A stretch of 64,000 nt of DNA from Pseudomonas gingeri (GCF_013386165.1 NZ_JACAOS010000021.1:493314-557313); one strand, 5' to 3'. Counted from the first letter of the stretch, positions 43,147 through 52,568 are shown. Numbers and translations: made by a program. Notes: generated by a model not told the origin, from the sequence alone.

Positions 43147-44034
43147 TTAGTCTTTGGCGGCGTTCCCCAAAAGCGGCAGGTCTGCCAGCATGTTCTTAAG
43201 GGCCAGCGCGTCCCAAGGCAAATGCTCAGCGACACCAAGTCCTACGACATCTACTACTTTTGAAACGTCGCGAAGTAATCGCACAACCTGTTCGATGGTC
43301 ATTTTGCCTTGAGCAATACCGTCGAAGGTGTCTTCCGGAATGTTGGGTTTTGCAAACAAGAGCGAACGGAAAAAGGCAGGGTCCAGCACGTCCAAGTCGA
43401 GGTGGATCGCCAGGTGTTTAGCACCCGTTTCTTTGAGCCACTTGATCACTGGTTCGCTGGTATGAGCCAGGTCATCTGGACTTGCGCTACGAAGGCTGAG
43501 TCGCTCGATCATTGCTGATTCGACGCCCATCGTTTCTTGCAAGCCTGCGTACATAACGTTGGCAGGTTTGATCGGGCGCTTTACGGTCTTGGCAAAATCT
43601 TCGTCTCCCTCACCCAGAAGGTTGCCCAGCACCATGGCATGGGCATGCTGAAAGTCCTTGGGCGTGATGATGTCAGGATGCGCGTCGACCCAGAGCACGG
43701 CCAGTTCACCGTCATAGCGCTCATTGAGATAGGCGAACGGCGCTAGGTCGACCAAGCAGTCACCGCCAAGAACCACCATGCGATCTGGCTGATGCTTCTC
43801 TATGAGATGTTGAGCATGGCTCAGTTGCTCAAGCAGAGCGCCACGAGCAACGATTCCGTTCTCGATCTGTAAAGGCTGACCATCGGGTTTGGCTACCTGG
43901 ACTTCTTCAACTGGGCCGGTGGCCTCAGGCGCGAGCCACGACAACAGATGTGCCCCGAAAAAGTAGGGAGCGTTGTTACCGCCTTGCCATTGTGGGAATA
44001 GCAGGCGAAGGGTTTTGCCGGAGTTACTAGCCAT
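43147..44034 (-). CDS. Arginase/ureohydrolase-family protein with a Cys in the metal site
   Basis: The 295-residue protein follows the arginase fold: GGDCLVDLAPF, WVDAHPDIITPKDFQHAHAM and HLDLDVLDPAF correspond to the three metal-binding motifs. In arginases the first reads GGDHS; here the metal His is Cys. The other ligands (Asp, His, Asp of DAHPD and both Asp of DLDVLDP) remain. It may bind a different metal set, act on a substrate other than arginine, or be inactive. ATG 44034 has AAGG eight bases upstream. It is 51 bp after the EamA exporter. Confidence 0.82.
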   Translation of the reverse strand: MASNSGKTLRLLFPQWQGGNNAPYFFGAHLLSWLAPEATGPVEEVQVAKPDGQPLQIENGIVARGALLEQLSHAQHLIEKHQPDRMVVLGGDCLVDLAPFAYLNERYDGELAVLWVDAHPDIITPKDFQHAHAMVLGNLLGEGDEDFAKTVKRPIKPANVMYAGLQETMGVESAMIERLSLRSASPDDLAHTSEPVIKWLKETGAKHLAIHLDLDVLDPAFFRSLLFAKPNIPEDTFDGIAQGKMTIEQVVRLLRDVSKVVDVVGLGVAEHLPWDALALKNMLADLPLLGNAAKD

Positions 44035-44085
44035 TGAATCACCTTCGGGTTGGCTTGAATTGAAATGAATTAGCCCTGCAATCAC

Positions 44086-44988
44086 TCAGGCTGCAGGCGC
44101 CAATGCAGTTTTAGAAGCTTCGCGGGCTTCAGCCGCAATGATGGAAAGGGTCACGAGGACCAAGGCTATGCAGTCGGTTGCACGCAGGTGTTCCCCGTAA
44201 AAGAGGATCGAGAAAAAGGAGGCTGCCAACGGGATCACAGCTACTGCCATGCCCGTAGCGCTAGCAGGAATACGAGTCACGCCTTTGAAGAACAATACGT
44301 ATGGTACGGCCCACACCAAAGCACCGTAATAAGCCATAACCCAGCCGTTTGCTGTAGTCAGATGCTGCCAATCGAATGACAGCCCCTGGACGATCGCCAT
44401 AGGCAGTGTGAACAGAGTGCCGGTAAGGCATACGCCCGCTGCCATGGTGGCAGGTGGAAGATCAACATCTAGTTTTTTCGCCGAAACCACGCAACCGGCA
44501 GTAGAGAGGGTCGATAGCAGCAGGAAGATAATGCCCGCAAAGGTGTTTTCGCCGGCTCCATCTGCAGTCGGCAACGTCAGCACTAGCACACCGGCGATGG
44601 CCAAAATGATTGCCAGAACTTTCCTTAGGCTGAGTTTTTCCTTGAGAAAAAACGAAGAGAGAGTCAGTACGGCGGCGGGAGCCAGACTGCTGAATACGGA
44701 AGCGACGATTGCTGTCGCCGAATCGAATCCGTACAGCAGGAACACGGTGTAGAGAACAGCACCCAGAAGAGACTGAACACTGATTGCGAGCCATGCACGC
44801 AGACCGATCTTGTGCAGTGCAATCTTGTCGCTGAGCTTGACCACGGGTAGTAGCAAAATGAAGCCGATGGCGAAGGTCAGGGAGGTGAATAGCCAAATTG
44901 GGATGTCAGCCATTGCCCCTTTGGCGACTGGGTAACTGATCCCGACCAGGATGTAGCACAGTAATACGTATACGTAGCCTCGGCTCAT
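44086..44988 (-). CDS. EamA/DMT-family transporter
   Basis: This 300-residue protein has about ten hydrophobic helices in two EamA repeats (YVLLCYILVGISYPVAKGAM; later AGVCLTGTLFTLPMAIV). Such proteins usually export amino acids or metabolites. GAGG lies seven bases before the ATG. It is the first gene of a minus-strand group with the arginase-like and MDR genes and lies 97 bp from the AraC gene, which is also on the minus strand upstream. Substrate unknown. Confidence 0.85.
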   Translation of the reverse strand: MSRGYVYVLLCYILVGISYPVAKGAMADIPIWLFTSLTFAIGFILLLPVVKLSDKIALHKIGLRAWLAISVQSLLGAVLYTVFLLYGFDSATAIVASVFSSLAPAAVLTLSSFFLKEKLSLRKVLAIILAIAGVLVLTLPTADGAGENTFAGIIFLLLSTLSTAGCVVSAKKLDVDLPPATMAAGVCLTGTLFTLPMAIVQGLSFDWQHLTTANGWVMAYYGALVWAVPYVLFFKGVTRIPASATGMAVAVIPLAASFFSILFYGEHLRATDCIALVLVTLSIIAAEAREASKTALAPAA

Positions 44989-45170
44989 GATAGACCTCGA
45001 TTTTTCAATTGGCGGCAGCTACGAAAAAATTGGACAGCAAACGTCTGGTGCGAGACCGAAGTTTTTAGAGTGAACACAGGTCTTTGCCTGCACAACGTCA
45101 ATGGTGTGCCGGGAAGGGAGGTGACGCTTTGCTTCAACTGCCAACCGTTGTGCTCGGTAGGCCATTTTTC

Positions 45171-46100
45171 TTAGGTGATATGCAGCAGTTGCTGTGGCGA
45201 CATGCCGTACGCCTGCTTGAAGGCACGGCTGAAGTGCGAGAGGTTGGTGAAGCCAAAGCTGAGGGCAGCTTCGCTGACCTGGTTGAAACGCCCTGCTATC
45301 AATGCTTGGTGGCTCGCGCATAAGCGCTGCTGCCAAAGCCAGCGAATGATAGTGGTGTTTTCCGTAGCGAACAGGCGACTCAATGTTCGCGGTGTCACGT
45401 GGGTTGCGCTGGAGATTTTTTCTACTGTCAGTTCAGTCTGTTCCAGGTTTGCCAGGATAAATTGCTTTACACGCTCAAGCTGTCTGGTTCGGTGTGAGGC
45501 AAGATCGGGTGTGTCGGGGACGAAGGCCGTTTCAAAGGCGCTAGACAGGACGTCAAGGAATGCACCATTGAGTCGCTGGCCAATAATGTCAGGCAGTGCT
45601 TGAGTGTTCCACACCTCCATAAGCATTGATTTGGCGAGGCTGCCGAGAGGCGATCGGCTTTCTAACGTACGGTTAAGGAATCGCTCATTGTCAGGAATGT
45701 GCGCCTGCAGCAGGGCACGCGGTACCGCTAGGACGATCTGATCGTCACCCGTTGGAAAGGTGCAGGTATAAGGGCGCGAGCTATCGAACAGAACAATATC
45801 TCCTGGTCTTTGCCGAGATATACGCCCGCACTGATTGACGTAGGCATCAGGGCACAAGGACAGGGATACAAAATAATGATTGTTCCCGTCATCCCGCTGA
45901 CCGCGTTCGTACTCGATCGGGAGTGATTTGATCCGGCTGAACGATACGCCGCCTTTGACAGTGACATCGAGTGATCCGTCGAACTGATCATCTGTCAGCT
46001 TTCGGTTGGCTGTTGGAGCATAAGTTGAGCAAACAACATCTTGCCAATAGTCGAAACGCTCCTTCGCATCGAGAGTGCTGGTGGGATAGACAATGGCCAT
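45171..46100 (-). CDS. AraC-family regulator with AraC_binding_2-type sensor domain (copy 2)
   Basis: From ATG 46100 (GGAGG six bases upstream) it has 309 residues: a sensor half opening KERFDYWQDVVCSTYAPT and the AraC DNA-binding half with VTPRTLSRLFATENTTIIRW and ALSFGFTNLSHFSRAFKQAYG. A longer in-frame start at 46169 lacks a ribosome site. It shares the layout and many residues with the regulators at 36242 and 48668. It is divergent from the EthD-like gene at 46428 and upstream of the EamA group on its own strand, so either may be its target. Confidence 0.88.
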   Translation of the reverse strand: MAIVYPTSTLDAKERFDYWQDVVCSTYAPTANRKLTDDQFDGSLDVTVKGGVSFSRIKSLPIEYERGQRDDGNNHYFVSLSLCPDAYVNQCGRISRQRPGDIVLFDSSRPYTCTFPTGDDQIVLAVPRALLQAHIPDNERFLNRTLESRSPLGSLAKSMLMEVWNTQALPDIIGQRLNGAFLDVLSSAFETAFVPDTPDLASHRTRQLERVKQFILANLEQTELTVEKISSATHVTPRTLSRLFATENTTIIRWLWQQRLCASHQALIAGRFNQVSEAALSFGFTNLSHFSRAFKQAYGMSPQQLLHIT

Positions 46101-46427
46101 GGAGCGCCTCCGGAAAAACTCGTTCGTCATGGCGCTCGTGCTTTCAGCCATTGAAAGTTGGCGCCACATACGATGGGTATGCCCCTGGGATCATAAGCTC
46201 ATCGGCTGAGTATCAAAAGCGCCGTATGCAGCAATCCATCAGATCGCCTCGGCTGTGGGCATTTGGAAACTCTAGCGTTGAGCGCGGTTTGGAAGCCCCA
46301 TTTCGGGTGCTTTGGAGTCGGAGGCGCTACGAGTCTAACCAGCGATATGTCGCTTTGAACCAATTGGACAGACGCCTTGAGTCAAGCCTCAGCCAACGCT
46401 TTTGGTTCCAATAGTCCTTTAATTTTT

Positions 46428-46775
46428 ATGGATGTGAACACGATGCACACCATTGCATACGTAATGCGTCGCAAGCCTGGGCTGACTCAGGAAGAGTTTT
46501 TCACTTTGTACCTAGAGCACGGGCAGGTCATGGCTGCCTTGGCGCGTGGGCTACTGAGTTATGAGCAATTTCCGCTTCGGCATGCCGATTCGCTCGGAGA
46601 TATCTACAGCATCCCAGGTGAAGCGCCTTACGACGCAATTTCGATTTATACCTATGCAACTGCCGAAGATGCCAATTACACCTCGTTGCTTCCCGGAGTG
46701 ATTACCGACAGCGAGAAATTCATCGATTTTGAGACGATGATTGCAATGCCTGTTCAGAAACGAACGGTGGTTTGA
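46428..46775 (+). CDS. EthD-like small protein (dimeric alpha-beta barrel)
   Basis: From ATG 46428 the protein has 115 residues (ATG 46443 is an alternative; neither has a strong ribosome site). The opening VMRRKPGLTQEEFFTLYLEHG is the EthD domain signature. Members of this ferredoxin-like fold include helpers in ether degradation, cyclases and monooxygenase accessory proteins found in catabolic clusters. It is divergent from the AraC copy at 45171 across 327 bp and is probably controlled by it. It lacks an obvious catalytic residue set. Confidence 0.75.
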   Translation: MDVNTMHTIAYVMRRKPGLTQEEFFTLYLEHGQVMAALARGLLSYEQFPLRHADSLGDIYSIPGEAPYDAISIYTYATAEDANYTSLLPGVITDSEKFIDFETMIAMPVQKRTVV

Positions 46776-46904
46776 GCGTTGTTAAAACGATCTTATAATT
46801 TGGTGTAACAACAATGCTGCCAAATGTGCAGCGTCGTCTTTTTTACGTAGAGTTAATCACCCTGCCACTCAACAACCACACGGTTTTCTGATTGGACGGA
46901 TTTG

Positions 46905-46934
46905 TGACAGCGCCGCTTACAAGCGGCGCTGTCA
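46905..46934. terminator. Perfect 14-bp hairpin between convergent EthD and OprB genes
   Basis: TGACAGCGCCGCTT (46905-46918) pairs exactly with AAGCGGCGCTGTCA (46921-46934) with only AC between the arms. It lies between the converging 46775 and 46967 stops and lacks a long T-run. A bidirectional terminator is the simplest reading. Confidence 0.7.
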
Positions 46935-46966
46935 CTCCAGATCTCAAACGCCGAAGCGTTGCCTGA

Positions 46967-48331
46967 TCAGAACTGAGTGACGATTTTAAGCCCGCCGACC
47001 CACGCGTCATCAACCTGTTTGACTGCTCCAGGGTTATGCACGAACTGGATGTTTGGACGAATCGTCAGCCAGTTGGTAGCGTGAATGCCGTAGTACAGTT
47101 CACTGTCGTATTCGGTGCCCTGCAGTGGCACGTACTCAGGGTCACTGTAGGTTGACGCGCCAGAGCTCTGATTCAGCAGTTGTTGAGCCTCGCGAATTTT
47201 GCTGTTCACGTGAATACTCGAAACGGCCAACCCGATCTGGTCTTTTGGGCGCGAGTCAAAGGCTCCGGTGGCCACAATACCTGCACTGTAAAAACGGTCG
47301 ACGAAGCTGGTGTTTCGATCATTCGCGTGGGCTTGGGCGAAAACTTCGACGGGGCGGTTTGAGTCGGAACCAAACTGAGCGATCTGCTGCCGAGCCATCA
47401 GCCAAACCCCCGTACGCTCGCTACGCGTCCTTGGCGCAGCACCGGTAAGTGCTCGTGGCTGGCCGTTTGCATCCTCGAAAATGTCGTTTGCGCGCATGTT
47501 GATGTGATAGGCCCCGAGACGATATTCGCCCGGCAATCCGAGCAAAGCATGCTGAGGGGTCCACAGCAACTCAATCGGCACGTTGACGCCATTGGCTCCA
47601 CTGGTGCTCATTTTGAAGCCGTTGTCGTGCTCAAGCTCGGTACGATTGTGTTCGTAGGCGCCGACTTGCAGATACAACTCTGGGGCGACTTGAACCTTTA
47701 CCCGTGTACCCCAGACGCTAACCGGAAAGCTGTACCAATCATCTGCCGCCCAAACGCCCGCCTGAGCAGAGCAGAACGACAGGTTCTGGAAGTCGCACGG
47801 GAAGCTTTGAAAGTCTTCACTGGGTGAACCGCGGCCGACCTTGAGGTCCACAGCGCCGTTCAGGTAGACCTGATGAAACCATAGCTGGGAGACGCGCCAG
47901 ATCTGGCCTCGACCAGCGACTTCCATGCTGGAGCCTACCTGGCCGGTACGCGGGTCGGGCAGGCGGTCGGCGGTGAAGTCACTGCCGTTTCGGTCGGTGA
48001 TGAACAACTGAACATCGGCATTGTTCAAGCCGATCGTCTTTTGCAGATCGACATTCAACCCAAAGACAAATTGGTCGGCGTAACCAAATTTGCTGTTTTT
48101 GTCGTAGCCCCCGTGAATGTTTGTTGCCGTTTCACCGACATATTTCCCGATGAGAGAATAACCGTCATCGAGCAACTTCTGCCGAGTGCCATCCCAGTCA
48201 CCCAGCATCCATCGTGAATCTTTGCTAAACGCCTCATCTGCGTGGGCTGTTAAAAAAGGTGTAGTGCTCGACAGTGCGAGGAGGCTTAACGATATTGCAG
48301 ACTGTTTTGATAGTTTTCTTAGGGCTGTCAT
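46967..48331 (-). CDS. Carbohydrate-selective porin, OprB family
   Basis: The 454-residue protein has a signal peptide (residues 1-31, ending TAHADEA), then the OprB start WMLGDWDGTRQKLLDDGYSL and a C-terminal barrel strand ending VGGLKIVTQF. OprB forms a 16-strand sugar channel in the outer membrane. A cysteine pair (FPCDFQNLSFCSAQ) is typical of the family. GAGG precedes the ATG. It lies next to an AraC gene and, beyond that, a sugar ABC importer, so it may serve the same sugar. No sugar enzyme sits beside it on its own strand. Confidence 0.9.
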   Translation of the reverse strand: MTALRKLSKQSAISLSLLALSSTTPFLTAHADEAFSKDSRWMLGDWDGTRQKLLDDGYSLIGKYVGETATNIHGGYDKNSKFGYADQFVFGLNVDLQKTIGLNNADVQLFITDRNGSDFTADRLPDPRTGQVGSSMEVAGRGQIWRVSQLWFHQVYLNGAVDLKVGRGSPSEDFQSFPCDFQNLSFCSAQAGVWAADDWYSFPVSVWGTRVKVQVAPELYLQVGAYEHNRTELEHDNGFKMSTSGANGVNVPIELLWTPQHALLGLPGEYRLGAYHINMRANDIFEDANGQPRALTGAAPRTRSERTGVWLMARQQIAQFGSDSNRPVEVFAQAHANDRNTSFVDRFYSAGIVATGAFDSRPKDQIGLAVSSIHVNSKIREAQQLLNQSSGASTYSDPEYVPLQGTEYDSELYYGIHATNWLTIRPNIQFVHNPGAVKQVDDAWVGGLKIVTQF

Positions 48332-48667
48332 GGGAGGGCCTCAGATTGTTGATCTTGATTTTTCGAGTTGGCGAGAGGTCTAAAGCAATAAATTCAGGCA
48401 GCCGTCGGCCTGCTAAAGCGCATAGGCGCTTCGCGGTTAATTGACTATCGTCCGTTGTTTAGAATTTATGGCGATTTGATTTTATCGGGATGAAAGAGGG
48501 ATGCCCTGATTCACGGCGACAAGTTATAGATTAGGAACGACAAAAAATTAATATATAAACGATACTGTTCGAGGCAACGAGGTGTTACGTTTCGAATCAG
48601 ATAGGGGAATGGCGTTGCCGTGGCTACATCCTGCAGCCACGGCACCCGTTGGAAAGAGGGTAGGGGG
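48332..48667. other. Intergenic region upstream of oprB
   Basis: These 336 bp are AT-rich between 48400 and 48600 and hold no gene that I can support. ATTAATATATAAAC (about 48547-48560) matches the HpaR-type operator core at 11 of 14 positions, too few to call. The hairpin at 48616-48644 belongs to the AraC gene end. Confidence 0.4.
48616..48644 (-). terminator. Hairpin after the third AraC gene
   Basis: TGCCGTGGCT (48616-48625) and AGCCACGGCA (48635-48644) form a perfect 10-bp stem with loop of nine, 23 bp beyond the AraC stop on the minus strand. It lacks a T-run. Confidence 0.55.
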
Positions 48668-49606
48668 TTAGCGCTGGATCAATGTATGGGGGCACACCCC
48701 AAAGGCTTTTTTGAAAGATCGGCTGAAATGAGAAAAGTCGCTGAAACCACAGCTCAGCGCGGCATCGGTTACTTGTTTGAAATGCCCGTCGCAAAGGGCT
48801 TTGTGGCTGGTATTGAGGCGCTGCTGCCATAACCAGCGGATGGCGGTGGTGCCATCCTGGGCGAACAACCGATTGATGGTCCGGGCAGTAACGTTATGTC
48901 GTTGAGCAATGCGCTCAATGTTCATCTCGGCATCGTCGAGGTTATCCATCATGTAGAGCTTGATGGTTGTCAGCAGTTGTTGGTGCCGCGTAGGCAGCGT
49001 CGGATAGTGGTTCAGCTCCACGTCCAGCGCGGTGGTGAGCATATCGAGCAAGCTGGTGCCGGCGCGGTTCTGCGCGGAAAAAGTCGGTAATTCCTGCAAG
49101 CGTCCGCTATGGCGTATTGCTGCTGCGGCCATCTGGCCAACCGGGCTGCTGCCTTTTAACGTGATGGCGGTGAGTTCGCTGGCGTGAGTCAGTCGTGGCG
49201 ACAGCAGGTGGTGGGGGATTTTGAAGTTGAGGGATTTGTGCTGCGCCGGGAAGTCCACGGTGAATGGCCGAGAAGCCTCGTAGATCACCATGTCGCCCGC
49301 ATTCAGCAGCGCTTGCCGGCCCTCCTGAGTAACGTGGGCTGTTCCACTCTCCAGCAACATGAACTGAAAATCCGAGCAGGCGTCTTCGCGAAAATCCTGG
49401 GCCTGGCGCGTGTAACGCATCGCGATGTTGCAGCGGTGATCGGTGAACTTCAGGTTGCCGATGTCGGTTTGGGCAACATGGACATTGAAGGGGCGATCGC
49501 CGCTCAATTCGCACTGTACGCGCACGTAGGTCTGGCACGCGACGTCTTGCCAAAACGCGAACCGCTCCTTCGCCTTCAAGTGGGTTGTGCTTTGCGTGAC
49601 GGTCAT
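48668..49606 (-). CDS. AraC-family regulator with AraC_binding_2-type sensor domain (copy 3)
   Basis: The 312-residue regulator has the sensor half (KERFAFWQDVACQTYVRVQC, AGDMVIYEASRPFTVDFP) and the AraC DNA-binding half (VTARTINRLFAQDGTTAIRWLW, ALSCGFSDFSHFSRSFKKAFG). It is divergent from the ABC sugar locus and upstream of oprB on its own strand, making it the likely regulator of sugar uptake here. It is closely similar to the copy at 45171. The ribosome site before the ATG is weak. Confidence 0.87.
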   Translation of the reverse strand: MTVTQSTTHLKAKERFAFWQDVACQTYVRVQCELSGDRPFNVHVAQTDIGNLKFTDHRCNIAMRYTRQAQDFREDACSDFQFMLLESGTAHVTQEGRQALLNAGDMVIYEASRPFTVDFPAQHKSLNFKIPHHLLSPRLTHASELTAITLKGSSPVGQMAAAAIRHSGRLQELPTFSAQNRAGTSLLDMLTTALDVELNHYPTLPTRHQQLLTTIKLYMMDNLDDAEMNIERIAQRHNVTARTINRLFAQDGTTAIRWLWQQRLNTSHKALCDGHFKQVTDAALSCGFSDFSHFSRSFKKAFGVCPHTLIQR

Positions 49607-50036
49607 AGGGCTCTACTCACTGCTGGATCATCTGGCGTCTTGATTGGAGGCATGTGAGCAAAAAACGTGCCGTCAGCGGACCCTTCACCCATAGAGGCGC
49701 TACGTAAACACTTTATTTAATTAATATGTGAATGACGCTGCATCGTTTCGATCAGTTCATTGAGGTCGAAAGGCGCGGTGTTCTGCATTTAAATGGTGCG
49801 TTGCGCACTGTTATGAGTCGTTGGAAATTGTCGCTATGAATCCAGCTAATGTCGCGGGGAAACAGGTTGGATGTCTGTTGCCTTTCTATGCTGGATAACA
49901 AGGCAGTCGTCAGTGGTTTGAGTGTCGATCTGCCGAAAGTTCTGGTTTGAATGGGTTGACTTAGTTAGCTCTTCGTCCGTGTTGTGAGGGCGGAGAGTGT
50001 GTGTTTTAAATTATGGGTTACGGTTGAGTAATAATT
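49607..50036. other. Divergent control region between the AraC gene and the sugar locus
   Basis: This 430-bp stretch has no supported gene. It is AT-rich and must hold the promoters of the AraC gene and the ABC operon. ATTAATATGTGAAT at about 49720-49733 agrees with the HpaR-type operator core at 11 of 14 positions. I could not place a convincing -35/-10 pair or an AraC half-site pair by eye. Confidence 0.4.
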
Positions 50037-51548
50037 ATGAGTGGTGTAACTGTACTTCTTGCCAGTGGGTTAACAAAAAAATATGGTGGCGTCGAAGCAC
50101 TCAGCCAGGTGGGCTTTGATTTGTTTTCGGGTGAGATACATGGCCTGTGTGGCGAAAACGGCGCCGGTAAAAGTACATTGATAAAAATACTCGGCGGCCT
50201 GGTAAAGCCTGATAGTGGATCTATCATCGTCCACGGGAAACCGCTGCGTTTGGGTGTGCGTGTTGATCCTGAACTGATTTCAATTGTGCACCAGGAATTG
50301 TCGATTGTTCCGCACTTGTCGGTCCTGGATAACATCATGCTCAACTGTCCGGGAGGCGTTCTGTACTGGCGAGGCAGCCTGAAGGCCCGAGCGCGCAATT
50401 TGTTGGACATCGTGGGCCTGGAACACGTCGATTCCGCGAGTCTGGCGCAGCAACTGACGCTTGCTGAGCAACAGTTGGTGGAAATCGCCCGCGGCATTGC
50501 CAGTGAAGCCAAAGTGCTGTTGCTCGATGAGCCCACCGCAACCCTTTCTGATGTGGAAATTCGCAAGGTTTTTGCAGTCCTGCGCAAGCTTAGGGACGGT
50601 GGTTCGACGATCGTGATTGTCAGTCATCGCCTGGATGAAATTTTCGAGCTGACGGATCGGGTGACGGTGTTCCGCAATGGTCGCCATGTGTGTACTGAGC
50701 TGACTTCGGCGTTGGACGGCCCGGCGCTGGTTAAGGTGATGATTGGTCGTGAGGTGATTCGCGGCGCCCATCATGCGAAGCCTGCGTTGGAAGCCCGCTC
50801 GGAAACCGCTCTCTGCGTTCGTGCACTGGCGATCAATGGCAAGTGTGGGCCGTTCAACCTTTCCTTTGCGCAAGGTGAAACAGTCGCGGTGGTCGGGCAA
50901 TTGGGATCCGGGGCAGATCTTTTGCTTGAGGCGCTGGCCGGGCTGCATCAGCAGATGTCGGGTGAGATCTTCATGGGGGCATCGTCCCTGAGCCTCAACA
51001 GTATCAATGATGCTTATCAGGCGGGAATCGCGTATGTACCTGAAGACCGGGCAGCGAAGGGTGTGTTCCTCGACGAAAGCATCGAAATCAATATCACGTC
51101 CCAAGTGCTCGACCGCATCAGCGTCGCAGGCGTCATGGTGAGGGAGAAAGCACAACGCAAAGCCCTGCAACTCGCCCAGGACTTCCAGATTGACGCGCGT
51201 CGGCTGACGCTCGATGTCTCAACATTGAGTGGTGGCAATCAGCAAAAAGTTGCGCTGGCCAAAGCGATTGCCATGACGCCAAAAGTGCTGCTGCTCAATG
51301 AGCCAACCCGAGGTGTGGATATCGGTGCGCGTGCCGAAATCTATGAACGGTTGAGTGGCCTTACGAATGCCGGAATGAGCATCGTTTTCTACTCATCGGA
51401 TCTGGAGGAGGTCATGGAGGTCGCTGATCGTGTCATCACGGTGTATCGCGGTCAGGTGGTGAATGACAAACCTCGGTGGACGATTACCGGCGATGACGTT
51501 TTGCACGACATTCTGCATGGCACCGACAACCTGGAGGCTTGCGCATGA
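50037..51548 (+). CDS. Sugar ABC importer ATPase, RbsA/MglA type
   Basis: This 503-residue double ATPase has residues 1-240 with Walker A GENGAGKST, signature LTLAEQQLVEIARG and Walker B VLLLDEPTATL. Residues 250-500 have a degenerate Walker A (GQLGSGADLLLEA), an intact signature LSGGNQQKVALAKA and LLLNEPTRGVDIG. One weak and one competent site is the rule in the CUT2 sugar family. It powers import through the two permeases encoded next. Its stop overlaps the first permease start by 4 bp. The ribosome site is weak. Confidence 0.92.
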   Translation: MSGVTVLLASGLTKKYGGVEALSQVGFDLFSGEIHGLCGENGAGKSTLIKILGGLVKPDSGSIIVHGKPLRLGVRVDPELISIVHQELSIVPHLSVLDNIMLNCPGGVLYWRGSLKARARNLLDIVGLEHVDSASLAQQLTLAEQQLVEIARGIASEAKVLLLDEPTATLSDVEIRKVFAVLRKLRDGGSTIVIVSHRLDEIFELTDRVTVFRNGRHVCTELTSALDGPALVKVMIGREVIRGAHHAKPALEARSETALCVRALAINGKCGPFNLSFAQGETVAVVGQLGSGADLLLEALAGLHQQMSGEIFMGASSLSLNSINDAYQAGIAYVPEDRAAKGVFLDESIEINITSQVLDRISVAGVMVREKAQRKALQLAQDFQIDARRLTLDVSTLSGGNQQKVALAKAIAMTPKVLLLNEPTRGVDIGARAEIYERLSGLTNAGMSIVFYSSDLEEVMEVADRVITVYRGQVVNDKPRWTITGDDVLHDILHGTDNLEACA

Positions 51549-52552
51549 TGAGCAAATCATCCCGCGACACCCGCTTGCAATTGGCATGGGCGCATTTGAG
51601 CACCGGACGGTTGCCAAGGGGGTTCTCGCCCCTTCGCATGCACGCAACCATGGTCCGCCTGGCCACGCTCGTGCTGTTTATCAGTGCACTTTTCTGGATT
51701 CCCCATTTTGCGTCTGCCAGCAATATCGCGGCGATCATCTATGCGGCGGCGACCGTGGGCATTGCGGCTGTCGGCCTTGCGACGATTACATTGAGCGGGA
51801 ACCTTTTTTCGCTTTCTTTGGGGGCGACAGCGGCCTGCGCGTCGATCATCTTCGCCTCCTGTGTCCAGGCGGGAGTCGGCCTTGCCGCAGTTGCAGCCCT
51901 GAGCATGGGACTGATGGTTGGATTGGTCCAGGGGTGGGCGATTGGAGGGCTGCGCTGTAATTCCATCATTACCTCGATTGCAGTCGCCTCGGTGGTCACC
52001 GGTGTTGCGTCCCTCCTGTCCGGCGGTCGAACCATCATGGGGCAGGGTGACACCGTCTGGTTAGGATCGGGCCTCGTCGTGCCCGGCGTGCCAAATCAGG
52101 CCTTGGTCTTTTTGCTGGTTGCGTTGGTACTGGATCTGGTTGTACAGCGCATGCGGCTGGGTCGAGAGCTTCGGTTGACCGGAAGCAATCCGGTTGCCGC
52201 CGCCATGGCTGGATTGCGGACTAAAGCGGCGGTAGTCATGGCCAACGTGGTGTCGGCGATGACAGCCGCCGGGGCCGGCATCCTGATCGCGGCTCAGTCA
52301 TCCACGGGTAATTTGCTGGTAGGTGCAGAGCTGGATTTCAATGCCATATCCGCTGTGCTGGTCGGCGGCATTGCAATCGTGGGAGGGCGCGGAAGAGTGC
52401 TGGACGCCGCAGTCGGGGCGCTGTTTCTGGCACTGCTCAGCAACATTCTTCTGGTCAACAACTTTTCCTATGAAGTGCAACTCATGGTCAAAGGCCTGGC
52501 AGTGCTGCTGTCGGTGGCCTTGGGCGCCTTGTTGTTGCGCCTGTGCCGCTGA
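51545..52552 (+). CDS. Sugar ABC importer permease 1, RbsC type
   Basis: The 335-residue membrane protein has about ten hydrophobic segments and the CUT2 permease coupling segment LRLTGSNPVAAAMAGLRTK, followed by the conserved VGGIAIVGGRGRVLDA. ATG 51545 overlaps the ATPase stop (ATGATGA), so it is translationally coupled. It pairs with the second permease encoded 16 bp downstream, forming a heterodimeric channel; many CUT2 systems have one permease gene. Confidence 0.88.
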   Translation: MMSKSSRDTRLQLAWAHLSTGRLPRGFSPLRMHATMVRLATLVLFISALFWIPHFASASNIAAIIYAAATVGIAAVGLATITLSGNLFSLSLGATAACASIIFASCVQAGVGLAAVAALSMGLMVGLVQGWAIGGLRCNSIITSIAVASVVTGVASLLSGGRTIMGQGDTVWLGSGLVVPGVPNQALVFLLVALVLDLVVQRMRLGRELRLTGSNPVAAAMAGLRTKAAVVMANVVSAMTAAGAGILIAAQSSTGNLLVGAELDFNAISAVLVGGIAIVGGRGRVLDAAVGALFLALLSNILLVNNFSYEVQLMVKGLAVLLSVALGALLLRLCR

Positions 52553-52568
52553 GAGGGAGACTGACCTC

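Noticed and set aside
46262..46317. TTTGGAA/TTTGGAG repeated three times upstream of the EthD-like gene
   Set aside because: Spacings (26 and 23 bp) are uneven and the repeat is only seven bases, so chance is likely; kept only as a weak hint of AraC sites.
50280..51170. 296-codon open frame on the - strand
   Set aside because: Antisense to the ABC ATPase gene, which has all its motifs in order.
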